Shown here piece by piece: positions 26,049 to 37,620 of a DNA stretch of 64,000 bases (its first letter is position 1; every line of letters begins with the position of its first letter). The DNA is from Torreya grandis (Eukaryota; Streptophyta; Pinopsida; Cupressales; Taxaceae), in contig JARHVA010002371.1 in assembly GCA_037957365.1 (NCBI GenBank), positions 868,001-932,000 on the forward strand, read 5' to 3'. The position numbers were made by a program, and so were the translations under genes. The notes beneath the pieces are model-generated. The model was not told where the DNA came from. It saw nothing but the letters and a program-made list of their open reading frames with translations, and ran no database searches.

Positions 26049-27203
26049 TGTAGAGAGGATTACAAAGCAAGTTAGCCAAATATTAGTCCATAAATCATGA
26101 AAAATGCATAAAGAACTAACTAACTAAGGCTATCTATTCCTATGGGAATTACAAAGGATAGTAAGAAACGAATGAAAGAAAGCAAACATCATATTACCTT
26201 CCCAAATGGATTCACCATACCCATGTGGCTCAAAATCATGTTTTCCCTTACTCAAGCACCCTTGTCTTTGTCAACAGAGGTGGCAAACTCCTCCAATGTC
26301 TCAAGAACACTCTATAAACCTAGGCTCGTGATTCCAAATCACTAAACTAGCCTATCAATTAATCTTTCAAACAAAATCAATGATCAAATGCAAAGGATTG
26401 TGGACATAATTTAACATTATAACTTTTCAGTATTCAAGCTTAAAATTCTTGTCCATGGCTCTTGATTTATATATTTTTAATATTGGTCATGATAAACCAT
26501 GACCATCCATCTCAAGATTGAGATGTGTGGCCATAGATAATCCTAATATTTAGAATTAAATCCATAATTATTTTCATCATGAACTTGGAATAAGGGGCAT
26601 TGAAGAGACATGGGAGGCATTAACTAGGCATGGGTGACCCATAATCCTGATATTTGTGGCATTTATGGCCTAGGGATGTATTCCTAAGAAATGATGTCAC
26701 CTAATGATGCAATTAATATAAATCAATTTTCAAAAATAAATATTCAATGACTCTCATGGAAAATCCACTTAAGCTCTTGAATTGGATTAATTAACCTTAA
26801 ACAAGCTTAATCAACATTTGTGTAATTATTTGAAAATTAGCCCTTAATTAATCAAAATGGTCAAAAAGTCATATTACTAGGTCATAATTTGACTCGAGAG
26901 GAACTAAAAGACAATGTTAGATGCTTTGGAGCTGTATTCTCATTTAGGATGTTGACAACACTAAATAACAAAGGTATGCAATTTGTACCAATGAATTAGA
27001 AGAAAAGAGTGATGCATAGCACTAAATGGCAAAATTGTCATTTTGACTTGAAATGATCTAATGAAAATTAGCTAGCCCATAAATTGGCAAGTTTGAACCA
27101 TTTAGGGTGTTTTATGGATTTTAACCTAAAAATGTGCATTTGAGTGCAATTTGAGTAAGATTGACAATTTCAACACAAATGGAGTAGGAATTGGACGTCT
27201 ACA
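26049..27203 (-). repeat. 5' LTR of B
   Basis: 1155 bp, starting TGTAGAGAGG and ending GGACGTCTACA on the plus strand; matches 11552-12757. The perfect 6-bp terminal inverted repeat TGTAGA/TCTACA is typical of LTR ends. Followed by AATGT, the partner of AATTT at 11547-11551. Confidence 0.88.
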
Positions 27204-28122
27204 AATGTCACTTCCTAATGTCTATGTGTTCCTTCTTCTCTATATTTCTTCTCATTGTAAACCATTGTAATAAATTAGTATATTTTATTTGTGTAAACTT
27301 CATAAATTTTGAGTTTACAATGTGCCAAACACTTAGAAACATATATTGTAATGGAGGTTATTATGTTATAAAAGACTCCAATTGTGTTTGTTTGATTATT
27401 TAAGAGAAACTGTGAGATGTAGTCTCATGATAATGCTAGCCTAAAACTTATGTTTTAGTAGTTTATGGATTATAATTCCTTTTGTTTCAAAAGGTGATTT
27501 TGGCATAATGAAGGTTTTTAAAGCCTTCAAATTTGTACATAGTATAATTCCTTTCTCAAGGTGACTATGGTATTTATCCCCACTTAGAATTATTAGGGAG
27601 TGTTATAAAATTTACTGTCTAAATGTTTTATTATAGACCCTTAGTACATATTAGGTAATTAAATAATAATGACTTATTATTTATTAAAATGGGTTGAAAA
27701 GCTCATGTAAGTAAATAATCAGACATATTTATTTATTGTTTACCAATTATTCATGGGAAAAGGTTGGACCCATTGGTTATAACGGTTACCTCCCCTCATT
27801 TCTATTATAAATAAGGTATTACCCATTTGGTAAAATATATCAATGTATCTATCAATACACGATAATAATATTTACATGTGGAAAATATTCTTGTGAATAT
27901 ATTTGTGACTAATATTGATGCAAATAATAAGTGAGAAGGAAGGATTTATATTGGGAAAAATAAGTTTCTCTTATATGAATAATCACCGTGGGTTTTTTAC
28001 CTCATTTTGAGGTTTTACAACCTACATCTATGTCACTATGTTCTTTGCTTATTGATTATGTATCTAGATCCATTTATTACATTTATTATTATTATTTTTT
28101 AATTCAACTTTGAGATTCAACA
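27204..28122 (+). mobile_element. Element C, right part: internal tail and 3' LTR
   Basis: 27204-27600 has no domain. It ends CCACTTAGAATTATTAGGGAG, a possible purine tract, directly before the TGTTATAA start of the LTR at 27601. 27601-28122 matches the 5' LTR (9114-9603), with an AT-rich expansion near the end. The right terminus (TTCAACA at 28122) is uncertain by some bases. Confidence 0.72.
27601..28122 (+). repeat. 3' LTR of copia element C
   Basis: It shares with 9114-9603 the TATTATAGACCCTTA segment near the start, the ATCTATCAATACACGA segment, AAGTGAGAAGGAAGGATTTA and TACCTCATTTTGAG. It retains the canonical TGTTATAA start. Confidence 0.82.
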
Positions 28123-29449
28123 ATTTATAATGGTGGGCATGCCATATTCAACTCATTTTATTTATATACTTAATTGAATCTCAATCCCTCTAACTGAAAA
28201 TGTTTTAACAATTATCTACATTTAACTTATCTATCAATTTTCAACTCGAATTCATATAAAACATGTAATTTATCCATAATTATTGTTTGTCTTAAGGATT
28301 TTTTTCATTCTTTACTTTACATATGTTCCAATTTAAAAAATATAAGTCATGAAAGTGATGTCAAAGGTTAAATTTATACTTCTTGTTGATGTTAATTTCC
28401 ACAATGAAACTCATTAGTATGTTTCTATTATCATCCCTAACATTTTTGTACATTCTTCTTACCTCATGGATATGTCACTCTTGTGCCAATTCCTTTAGTT
28501 GAAATCTATTCCTTTTCTCACTTCCCACATTCTTGGGCATAAAGCATAATCCACTTGTTCATGCTCTCATGCCCCATAAACCTCACATATTTGGATACAT
28601 GGTCATTTATGTGCACATACAAACGAAGTCCTATAAATGGTGTAAACATTTATTTTCAACCTACCCTACACTAATTATGCATATGGTCCTTCAACACATC
28701 AATTAATTTATAATTTTATCTTCAATTACGTAACCAAAATGTCCTTATGGAAAAACATCATTTATCCCTTTCGTGTTACATGCGTAAATGCATATGACTG
28801 TTACTTCTGTGAAATATTTTTGATACATATATTTTTGGTGATGGTCATGCTGGAAGAGTGACCTATCCTACCTACACATTAAAAAATGGTGTAATAAAAA
28901 AAGTTAACAAAAATTAGCTTTTGTTATCAAATAAAAGAGACAAAATGTATTCATTCTATAATTGGCATTACAATTCCTCCCCAAAGCTACTTAGATATAT
29001 GGAATAGTAATCCCAAGGTATCTTACACTTGATTCATGTAATAATATTTAAAAGTGTGTCTACTTTACTATTATTTTACTAAGTGCAACAAAAACTTTAT
29101 GATTATTGGTATAAAGCAAAAATAACTATTACAAGAAGCTAAAATGAAGGAAATATTTCTAATGTTACAATCTAACATTAGCCTTATTTGGAGTAGGCCA
29201 ACAAGGTTTAAAAATTAAAATGTTTAATCCTAATTTTATTTAAATGTTGAGGTAACATAGCTCCATAAAAATTGAGTTATGTACATGTGTTGGTTTTAAG
29301 AACATCATGAATAATGTACAGTTTCATCCAACGAATGTAAAACTTTCTTGAATGCTTCACATATCATGATTTTTAAATAAAAAGATGCATATCCTTACAT
29401 AGAAGTTTTCCATTAGAATTTTTGTCATGCCATAAATTTTATATTTGTT
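28123..29449. other. No recognisable feature
   Basis: AT-rich sequence with short chance open frames only. It may include tail sequence of the gypsy remnant whose integrase end lies at 29450-29887. Confidence 0.4.
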
Positions 29450-29887
29450 TATTAAACCCCTAGATTTGTTTATCTATGATGTGATTTTAATCCAAACTCA
29501 TGAGTTCTTCAAGTGACATATCTAGTGAATCCTTATCATCCATCTAGCTAGCACATGCAATGCATAAGGATGGTGTCAAAAAACATACTGGTAAAATGAA
29601 TCCCTTCCCAAATACAAGTTTAAATGGAATAAATTTGTTATGTCACTTCTATTTTGTTCTTGTAGACACACAAAATAACATTTAATTTGAAATAGTGCAT
29701 TTGTGACTACTATTTTTACACACTTAGATCATGCCTTATTCTATGACCTTTTGACCACTTTCCTTAATTTTCCATGTGGTTGACATATTCCTATAAGAAA
29801 ACTAATGATATTATAATGTCTTTATTTCTCTTGCAAAATAATTTAGGCTTATCCATAGACTATTCCATAATCCCATATTAGTAACCT
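29450..29887 (-). pseudogene. Gypsy integrase C-terminal remnant
   Basis: Reading the minus strand gives NKFIPFKLVFGKGFILPV followed by a broken MDDKDSLDMSLEELMSLD. This matches the TPFRLVYGKE..LP and later MTD..SL..RL.EL..LDE segments that follow the integrase core in many plant gypsy elements. The stretch 29665-29887 is repeated at 34253-34471. Its own integrase core is not seen directly upstream. Confidence 0.6.
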
Positions 29888-30599
29888 CATCGAAGGAGGC
29901 AATTTATAATTTATGGTTTTATAATTCACATCATCAGTTAGTGCATGAATTCAACCCATTAGCTGATACATCTCTAGCATTATTTTTAATCCAAATTAGT
30001 GATGATATTTCTCTAGTTAGATTTCCCAACTCAAACATAAATCTAATAAGCTTATCACAAAATATGTCTTAAGGTACAATGTCATGTTGTCTAAAATGGC
30101 AAGTCCTATGGTAGATAAATAATTAGAAGATACCTTCAAATATATTTTGCTTCCACCTATACACAATTCCATCATGTTTAATCATTTTCTCTCATTCACA
30201 TATTTGTGCCACACAGTCAAGGAAATAAAATTCAAATTATTGGGCACAAATAAGCTTTAAGTATGCAACAAATATAGATTCTACTGCAATGAGTTCAAGT
30301 AAGCCACCATATAATGCGAGATAAATTGATAATAATAATGATCAAAAGGAAATAGTAAATGCAACTTCAGATCCCACTCTAAGCATTATATTATTATTTC
30401 CTCTAAGGAGATAGTTCCCTAACCTATCAGAACCTCCACATAAGGTTCTCAAAACATTATTGGAATGAAATATCATATCTCTCCCTCTAATTAAAGAAGT
30501 TGATGTGAATAAGCCTCTTTCAAAATATTTTTATCAAATTTCTTTAATAATTTTCATAGGGCACTAGGACACACTACTAACAAATGTATCAGTTTAAGG

Positions 30600-31440
30600 C
30601 ACAAGATTTAGGATTTGATATATGCAAACATCATTGATGTGGACAAACCTACAAATAGTTCAAAGGCATAATAAAGAGAAAGCAAAGAAATGGAAATACT
30701 CAGTGATCCTTTTACTAAGCATATAACTAATGAGAAAATTGATGTATCAAGAGTGAATTATGTATAAAATGAAATTAATGATGATGACTCAATTTTTTCC
30801 TCTTTGTTCATTCGATAACACATTGGTCACCATAATATTCAGAGTATCATGGTCAATAATAGTTCTATTATGGATATGTGTACAATCACACTTCTTAATC
30901 ATCTTGGATATAAAAATCATGATTTCATTCACACCACCATGGTCATAAAATGATTTAATGATCAAATTCATAGCTTTATTGGTGATATCACATTACCATT
31001 ATAGGTTTATCCTAGACATGTGGCCACTAGGTCTACAGTAGTACCCAGTGTAGGGGTAATTGTTATATTATTAGGGTACCCTTAGATTAAACACATTTAA
31101 GTAATTTCATGCACAATTCACCAATGCCTAAAATATATATGCCAATGAGCTCATCATAATTTATACTATCCCATAAAAATAGCCCTTACCATAGATAGGT
31201 ATGGTTCTAACTCAACAAATTCCACTTGAGCCACCTAAAAGGGCTCAACCTAATCAAAAAGGACAAAATAAAGTATCTACCCTTCCAAGGAGGCATATTC
31301 TTAAATTTCCACTTCAACAAATATTTGTCACAAATTCTATAGATCCTTTATCTACTTATATATGTCCCATATTAATCTTGCAAAGAACTACGGGTGTTTC
31401 ACATAGGGAACCAACACAGGGTGCATATACTCCATAATGG
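30600..31440 (+). pseudogene. Element J: gypsy protease remnant and downstream linker
   Basis: The plus-strand frame reads IMVNNSSIMDMCTITLLNHL then GYKNHDFIHTTMVIK and FIGDITLPL. It ends VPSVGVIVILLGYP at about 31080. This is a retropepsin whose wording closely follows the minus-strand protease of H (LLMHLGYTNHDLHSSTKLVI, GEIDLPLQVGP, ILVG), so J and H are one family. The active site is NNSS where DNGS would be expected, so the catalytic Asp is lost. A proline-rich 78-codon frame (31201-31437) follows. No RT was found downstream. Confidence 0.72.
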
Positions 31441-32201
31441 CTTCTCAAAATCCCTAGAGTTAATCATGTTTAACAACACATACAAAAAAATGATACAGAT
31501 CATCATTATGATAGTCAACCCTAAGGTACATATGGATATCTATATTCAAATTCCAAATTTAGCTTAGTTTAGTCATAATAATATGGAACTTTCCATTCAT
31601 GAAGGATCACCATTCCTATCATAAACACACAACCCATTGATTGTGACTCCATTGAAGGAATCATCAAGCATATAAGTTTCCATATATATAACTTGTTGTA
31701 GGTTATTTCATTGTCTAAGAATTATAAATTACAAACATACAAAACCTCCCTATCCAGACAATAACACCCTGCACTCTCTTTCCACTAACAATGTTCTAGT
31801 GAACACATGTTATCAGTTCTCAAATATAAAATAAGACACATGCCTTTTACATCTTATATATACATCAAAAATATAATTGGGGGAATTTTACACATAGGCT
31901 CTATCCTTATTTGGCTATCCCATATTGTTCATACCTCCATTATTTACATTACACAAAATCTATTGATATTGCTCACTTAAATTCACATTTATATCTTTTT
32001 GGACACTTAAGTTACTAAATATATTGATGATAAAAATTGATATTTTTTGATAAATTACACATATTTATGCATGATTTTCATGTCTTCTTTAATGCTTCAT
32101 ATCGTGTGTATTCTCTAATTTAGCTTGTGTAAATTTGAACATGTCCTTGTGTGAGGCTCTAAGCCTATTTATTTATTTATTATTATTGGAGAAAAAGGGT
32201 T
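31441..32201. other. No recognisable feature
   Basis: AT-rich DNA downstream of the J protease remnant. I could read no RT or other pol motif in it. Confidence 0.4.
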
Positions 32202-32676
32202 TTAGAGAGGGACCATACCCTTTACAAGATAAAAATAGGCAAGATCACATAAAATATATTTTGAAACAAAGCCTACTAGAAAGATAAAAAGTAGAAAAAA
32301 ACCAAAATAATAACCCAAAATAGTGAAAAGATATCCAAAAAGTAGAAGAAACACATTAGCACTTTGAACACTTCCATGCCTCATAAACTTTAGCCCAATT
32401 TTTAGTCAATATATTAAAATTAAAATCCATATTGTGGATGGACTGAGAATCATCCTTGTCCACATCAATACCTTTCATATTCTTGTCATACCTACAGATT
32501 TTAGAATCTTCTTTGCTTCTCTTAATCAAATGCATTGATCCGTCCATAGTCTTCATATAATTTTGCATAGCTAAATGACTATAATCTACAAGAATAATAA
32601 GATTATCCTTTAGATTCACATTATCTCTCTCAATCCTACCAATATTCTCAGTCAATGTCATAATAAGAGAAGTCAT
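32202..32676 (-). pseudogene. Unrecognised ORF: charged helical segment followed by hydrophobic segment
   Basis: A 106-codon frame (32676-32356) starts MTSLIMTLTENIGRIERDNV. It is rich in Asp, Lys, Asn and Met and looks helical or coiled-coil, ending EAWKCSKC. An overlapping frame (32384-32202) continues as a strongly hydrophobic stretch, NVFLLLFGYLFTILGYYFGF, then more membrane-like residues. The two could once have been one protein with a helical N-terminal part and a membrane C-terminal part, joined by a frameshift near 32370. I do not recognise a family. It lies among retroelement remnants and is most simply an element-derived ORF. Confidence 0.35.
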
Positions 32677-32979
32677 GTCCCTTGTCTGTGGCTCCTTGGA
32701 ATTCTATTGCATGTTTTGTGTGTATTTCTTATTTGTGTGTGTCATGGCCATGACACTTATTTGCTTAGTTTGATCAATTTTCAATTCCATGATGGACATA
32801 ATTTATATTCCCTATTTTTTATGTCATGATTAATATCACATGTACCTCCACAAGTTACTCTATTTTAGCTTTACATACTCAGTGTGATCACTTATCTTCA
32901 CTATTCATTACTAACATCTATCTTGAAAATGTCACTATGTATGCTTATTTCTACATGCATCTTAAATTACCATTTTTCT

Positions 32980-32982
<3 letters not shown>

Positions 32983-33042
<60 letters not shown>
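32983..33042. repeat. (AT)n microsatellite, 30 units
   Basis: Uninterrupted AT dinucleotides, 60 bp. Confidence 0.99.
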
Positions 33043-33046
<4 letters not shown>

Positions 33047-34232
33047 CAATGATCCTCTATGTTATCCTTGATACTCATATTAACATATTTTCATAGCATC
33101 TCTGACATCAATTTTTATTTTGACTTAATTTATTATATAGTACCAACAACTTATCTCAAAAGAGGGGGAAAACATAGTGTATTGTCTTAGAGATTAAACT
33201 CCTACAATGTAGTACACAAACAAAATGTGTAGGTCTTATACAATTAGTCAAATTTCATACCCAAAAAGTAATTTTGGAAAAGATTGTTCCATTTTAACAA
33301 GGGCGCATGTTGGCCATGTCTAAAATAGTGTGTTTTTATCTCAATAGGCAAAAACAATCATATATATAAATTATTAGAATCATAGGCACTAAAAAATAGT
33401 TATAAATAGGTATATAGATTTAGTTTCCATAAAAATACTTAGGTTTGTCCAAGATTTTATTAGTTTGTGGGAATCATGTGCAACTTGTGTTCTAAGTTAG
33501 TACATAGGTTTTTACTTAGAATTTTAGTTGTTTTACTTAGTCTCAGAATCCATATACAAAAAGATATTAGATTAAGGTCATGAGCACATTATATGACTTC
33601 CTCTATGATCATATTTGACTAGTTCTGTAGATGGAATTACAATGCTTGTCATTCTCTATGTTGTATATACCATACCTAGATCATACTAGATTTTTTCATA
33701 GTTTTGCCCCAATTTTGCACCAATTTCATACTACAAATGAGCCTTATTCCCTCTATAATAGTTGGTTTACCTTTTTCACCAATTTTATACCTAAATAATC
33801 TATTGCCATTCATACATGGATTCCAAACTACTTCACTACTTTGAGTATATAGTGATGGAGTTAAGCAAACTTTGAGTTCTTAAGCACACTCAACCTTCAA
33901 TGAGGATTGGGGAATGCATAGTCCAATCCAAGCTATTCAACATAGAATAAATCTCCAAGGGTCCTACCCTCTCTCATCACCAATTTTACACTAGAAGACA
34001 CAACATGTCATGTGTTTATTTAGGTGAATTTGTTCCTTCTTAATATGTATATGAGTTTATTTGTCTTTACTCATTGATTTATATATTAAGTAAGAACTAG
34101 TTTTATACATGTTTACATGGAGCATATTTCAACACTTTGGCCTACAATCAAGACTACAATTCATAGGTAATATTAGGTACATTTCCCCATTTTCCTCTAG
34201 TAATTTCACCTTTTTGCATTACTATAATAAAA
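33043..34232. other. No recognisable feature
   Basis: AT-rich, with short chance frames and no domain recognised on either strand. Confidence 0.4.
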
Positions 34233-34246
34233 GGGGGGGGGGGGGG
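34233..34246. repeat. G14 homopolymer
   Basis: Fourteen consecutive G in AT-rich surroundings, at the edge of the duplicated 34253-34471 segment. Possibly a remnant purine tract or polymerase-slippage product. Confidence 0.95.
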
Positions 34247-34252
34247 TGGAAT

Positions 34253-34471
34253 AGACACATAAATTAACATTTAAGTTGAAATAATGCACTTGTGACCACC
34301 CTTTTTACACATTTAACTCATGCCTTATTATACTGCCTTTGACCACTTTCCTTCATTTTCCATGCAAGATGACATATTTCTATAAGCAAAGTAATGATAT
34401 TAGAATATCCTTATTCCCTTTAAAAAAAATAAAATCTTATCCACATATTGTTCCATACTCCTAAATCAGTT
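34253..34471 (-). repeat. Second copy of the 29665-29887 segment
   Basis: It shares AACATTTAA.TTGAAATA.TGCA, TCATGCCTTATT and GACCACTTTCCTT with 29665-29887, in the same orientation, 4.6 kb apart. In the first copy this is next to a gypsy integrase C-terminal end. Here it lies about 1.1 kb downstream of the E integrase core. Confidence 0.8.
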
Positions 34472-34680
34472 GTTTTTCTCCTAAGACAACAACACACCTT
34501 TTGGACAATTGCACTCCTGAATAGTGTTTATTTCCACCACTCCCATCTTCCTACCAAATAACAACTAGTTTCTTGATTTCAAATTCATGTAATGAGTCAT
34601 CTTGCAAGTTTATTAAGCCCCATCATAAGGAATTACAAAAATATCACTATATAACCACTTTTCAAACCATTTTTCACATA

Positions 34681-34826
34681 ATAGGTTTCCATTGAAAAAT
34701 ATCAGAATTCTAATTGCACATTGAGATAAAATCCCCTATTTATACTAATTATAATAGGTTTCCATTGAAAAATATCAAAATTCTAATTTCACATTGAGAT
34801 AAAATCCCCTATTTATACTAATTATA
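34681..34826. repeat. 73-bp tandem duplication
   Basis: Two adjacent units (34681-34753 and 34754-34826) starting ATAGGTTTCCATTG differ at only two positions by eye, so the duplication is much younger than the surrounding decayed elements. Confidence 0.95.
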
Positions 34827-35038
34827 AATACATACAACCCTAGTAGCCTTGATCTAAAGTTTTAATACACTTCCAAGGTCAAAAGTTATGATTGAAGCAC
34901 TTAATCACTAGGATTTCACTAGCATTTAACATTTTGCACCAATATTTTACACACACCACCATAACAATAGATAACTACATTGAACTTGATCCCTATTCAA
35001 ACTATTAGTATGTAGGTAATGCTCAACATATGGGGTGT

Positions 35039-35609
35039 TCAGGTCATGAAAAAATTCAACCAATAGCCCTTTTTTAACCCATGATTCCATTTATCCTCTT
35101 GGCCTATTAAGCTAAGGTTATGAGTGAAGAAAAATATACATAGTGGTTTTAGTGATAAATTGAAGGCTCTCATGTAGTCAAAAGAACACACAGGTGAAGG
35201 TGAACCTATCAAAAAATATGAGAGATCAATCATATATAGGGTACTGATTCTCCATATGCCTCTATCTCAATCCAATACTCTTGTCCAAATATCCAATAAA
35301 ACCATGATTCATATCTGTAGTCGGTCAATACAACTTCCTAGTCAATTTTAGACTTAGACAGTGTCCTAAATTTTGGTTTTCCAACTAATTTATGTCTCCT
35401 TAATTATTTTCCCTTTTAACATATTTTCAAATTTAGTAAGTTCTAAATTAGTTTTTGTCTATTCTTGCATATCTATAGCATTCTAATTTTACACAACACT
35501 TTATCTTATCTAATTAATGCAATCACTTATTTTCCAAATTTGATAAAACAAATATATAATCCAAGTGTAATTATGAGACATGATCATCCTAATATTTATG
35601 CCCTACATC
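35039..35609. other. Spacer between E integrase core and downstream duplicated segment
   Basis: No motif. A 64-codon minus frame (35233-35039) has no recognised domain. Confidence 0.4.
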
Positions 35610-35905
35610 TCAAATATTACTCAAGGTCATGCCCATAATTATTTTGAAAGCCTCTACAATCCCATTTTCATGAGTGTTGTATGGGGTAGTGTTATGGTGT
35701 GCCACCACAAAATTAGTCAGTAAAATTTGCACCATCTCATTTGAAAAATATGTACCCCAATATCTTGTACGACTTAGGGGACAATCATACCTACTTATGA
35801 TGTTCTCCAAAAATAATTTCTTAGTCAAATATATAATATAGTTATTTATTGGGGCTACCTCTTCCCATCTACTAAGAAAATTGTAGTTGTTATAATGTAT
35901 AAAAT
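35610..35905 (-). pseudogene. Element E: gypsy integrase core
   Basis: The minus strand encodes FLSRWEEVAPINN, then KLFLENIISRYDCPL and GTYFSNEMVQILLTNFVVAH, followed by NTTPYNTHENGIVEAFKIIM. This matches the plant gypsy integrase core YLT.W.EA... / FENI.TRFGCP / GTHF.N..I..LL..F...H / TPYHPQ.NG.VEAFN. The second catalytic Asp (normally SDQGTHF) is replaced (SRTRYWGTYF), while the Glu of VEAF is retained. Integrase would insert the element. The domain belongs with the RNase H and RT to its right. Confidence 0.85.
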
Positions 35906-36439
35906 GTAAGTCCTTTGTGAAGTAGGGGAGTTGGGTCCAATGAAGTCATTATTCAAATTCCCAAATGGATCTTGTGTAATTATTGGATTTAACAACATCT
36001 CATCTTGTCTATTAGGATTCCTAATTCATTAAAAGACGTTAAAATTGTATGCAAACTCCTTAGTATCCCTTTAGATTATTAGCTATTAGAGGCCAAAACA
36101 TATAATTTCACATGACCACCTATGACTCCTCATGACCTTCATGCAAGACATTCAAATGTTCATGATCTAAAATGAGCTGATATAATCATTATTCCAAAAC
36201 TTGTATAACTCTCCACCAATGATTTGTTATGATGACTTACATAATTTTTGTCTTGTCCTTTGTTTTCCATTCACTTGGGGAAACTCTAGATGTGAGAAAT
36301 TATACTATGTTAGCTAAGTCCTTAGGTTCCTGTTAGATATTATATAGTTGTGAAATGGGCATCCCATCCTCTATATTTTACCCTCCTTCTCTTGAAGTGA
36401 TTCTTGCCAAGTGGTTTGGCCCACAATTATATTTTCCAT

Positions 36440-36800
36440 ATTAAAAAATGATGGAAATTTGGAAATTTGGAATTCTTAAAATAATACTATCCATCTACAA
36501 ATTTTTGCATGTAATATTGGCTTTTTGACAAGATAATTAAATACCACATGATCCATGAAGATCATGAATGGGGTGGTGAGAATTTACTACCAAATATTTT
36601 GGAGAACATAAACCATGGCTATTATTTTATGCTTTGTGGTAGTATAATTTCACTAAACCAGTGATAACTTCCTACTAGAAAAATAGATTGGGATATCTAA
36701 TTTAGAATCCCTTAGATTAACAAAGATGACATCAATGGCTAAACTAGATACATTAATGTGGAAATGGAATATAGAATTTCATCTAAGAAATTATAAGCTT
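36440..36800 (-). pseudogene. Element E: RNase H
   Basis: The minus-strand translation reads FHFHINVSSLAIDVIF, DIPIYFSSRKLS, NYTTTKHKIIAMVYVL and FMIFMDHVVFNYLVKKPILH, then ICRWIVLF. These match gypsy RNase H motifs (NYTTTEREALAMVYAL, DH.AL.YLV.K, GRICRWLLLFQEF). Stops fall at several places. It sits between RT and integrase, as expected. Confidence 0.87.
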
Positions 36801-36829
36801 GGCACATGTTCAAAATTTTATTTCAATAT

Positions 36830-37620
36830 ATCAAATGCTTTTTTTGTTATCCATCCATATAAATAGTTTATCCTTTCACAAAAGATATTCTAATGGCCCA
36901 AAAATATTCAGATAGTTATGGATGAACTTTTGATAATACCTTGTGTGACCAAAGAAAGTGTGCACATCAATTTATTCATTATGCATGTTTATTTTCATAA
37001 TAATGGAAATATTTTTGGAACCAATAGAAATCATTTCCTTGCATATTACATGGTTAATTAATGTACCAAATAACTTGGTGAAAACACCCTTTCTTAAGGG
37101 AGATTTGAAAATACAACGGATGCATTCTTCAACCCAAATAGCATTACATTATAATAAAATGACCCCTACTCCATTTCAAAATTTATATTAGGCTTATCTT
37201 CTTCTTCTATTTAGATATTATGGTAACCATAGAACCCATCGATAAATTTTATATCTTGTAAATGTAAACTCCTTCCAAAATTTCCTCCATAAATCTGTTT
37301 TAAAATAGATTAGTGACATAGGCAACAATTATCATTCCAAAGTACACATAGATATATATGACCCATAATTTTCTTAGTTAATCACCATTATTCATATCAT
37401 TCCAAATTCCACATAGATATATATGACCCATTATTTTCTTAGCTAATCACCATTAGTCTTATCCAACTCATCAATTGCATTAATAACCCTATTAGAAAGC
37501 ATATTATCAATTTCCTCCTTGAACTTGGTGTAAATATTTGGACCCATATTGTAAGGTCTCTTCTTAACTGGTCTTTTGACCTTGATGATTTCTATTTTAA
37601 TTTTACCTAAGGCATATTAA
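36830..37620 (-). pseudogene. Element E: reverse transcriptase, catalytic box deleted
   Basis: From right to left, the frame gives VKRPVKKRPYNMGPN and FKEEIDNMLSNRVINAID (37603-37465), FIDGFYGYHNI (about 37250-37205), GSFYYNVMLFGLKNASVVF (about 37170-37110) and FFGHTRYYQKFIHNYL (36962-36905). Between FGLKNA and FGHT only about 150 bp remain, where roughly 250-300 bp holding the YxDD box should be. The active site therefore appears deleted. A 65-bp tandem duplication (37331-37460) interrupts the fingers region. Lineage: Ty3/gypsy, distinct from A/B and D. Confidence 0.85.
37331..37460. repeat. 65-bp tandem duplication inside the E RT remnant
   Basis: Two adjacent 65-bp units (37331-37395 and 37396-37460) starting ATCATTCCAA and sharing CACATAGATATATATGACCC; about six differences by eye. 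Confidence 0.92.

Larger units (their letters stand above)
11552..27203 (-). mobile_element. Element B: complete but degenerate Tat-type Ty3/gypsy retrotransposon nested in C
   Basis: Two direct repeats (11552-12757 and 26049-27203) with ends TGTAGA...TCTACA flank a 13.3-kb interior encoding, on the minus strand, gag, protease, G-patch-like linker, RT, RNase H, aRNH and integrase. Outside flanks are AATTT on the left and AATGT on the right, a near-match 5-bp target duplication. The left flank lies in copia C and the right flank resumes C, so B inserted into C. Long untranslated parts (about 2.9 kb before gag, 3.0 kb after pol) fit the large Tat/Ogre-type elements. By eye, the LTRs differ at roughly one base in ten over the first 340 bp, so the insertion is old. 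Confidence 0.88.

Noticed and set aside
32826..33096. Open frames with Tyr-Ile repeats
   Set aside because: Translation of the (AT)n microsatellite.
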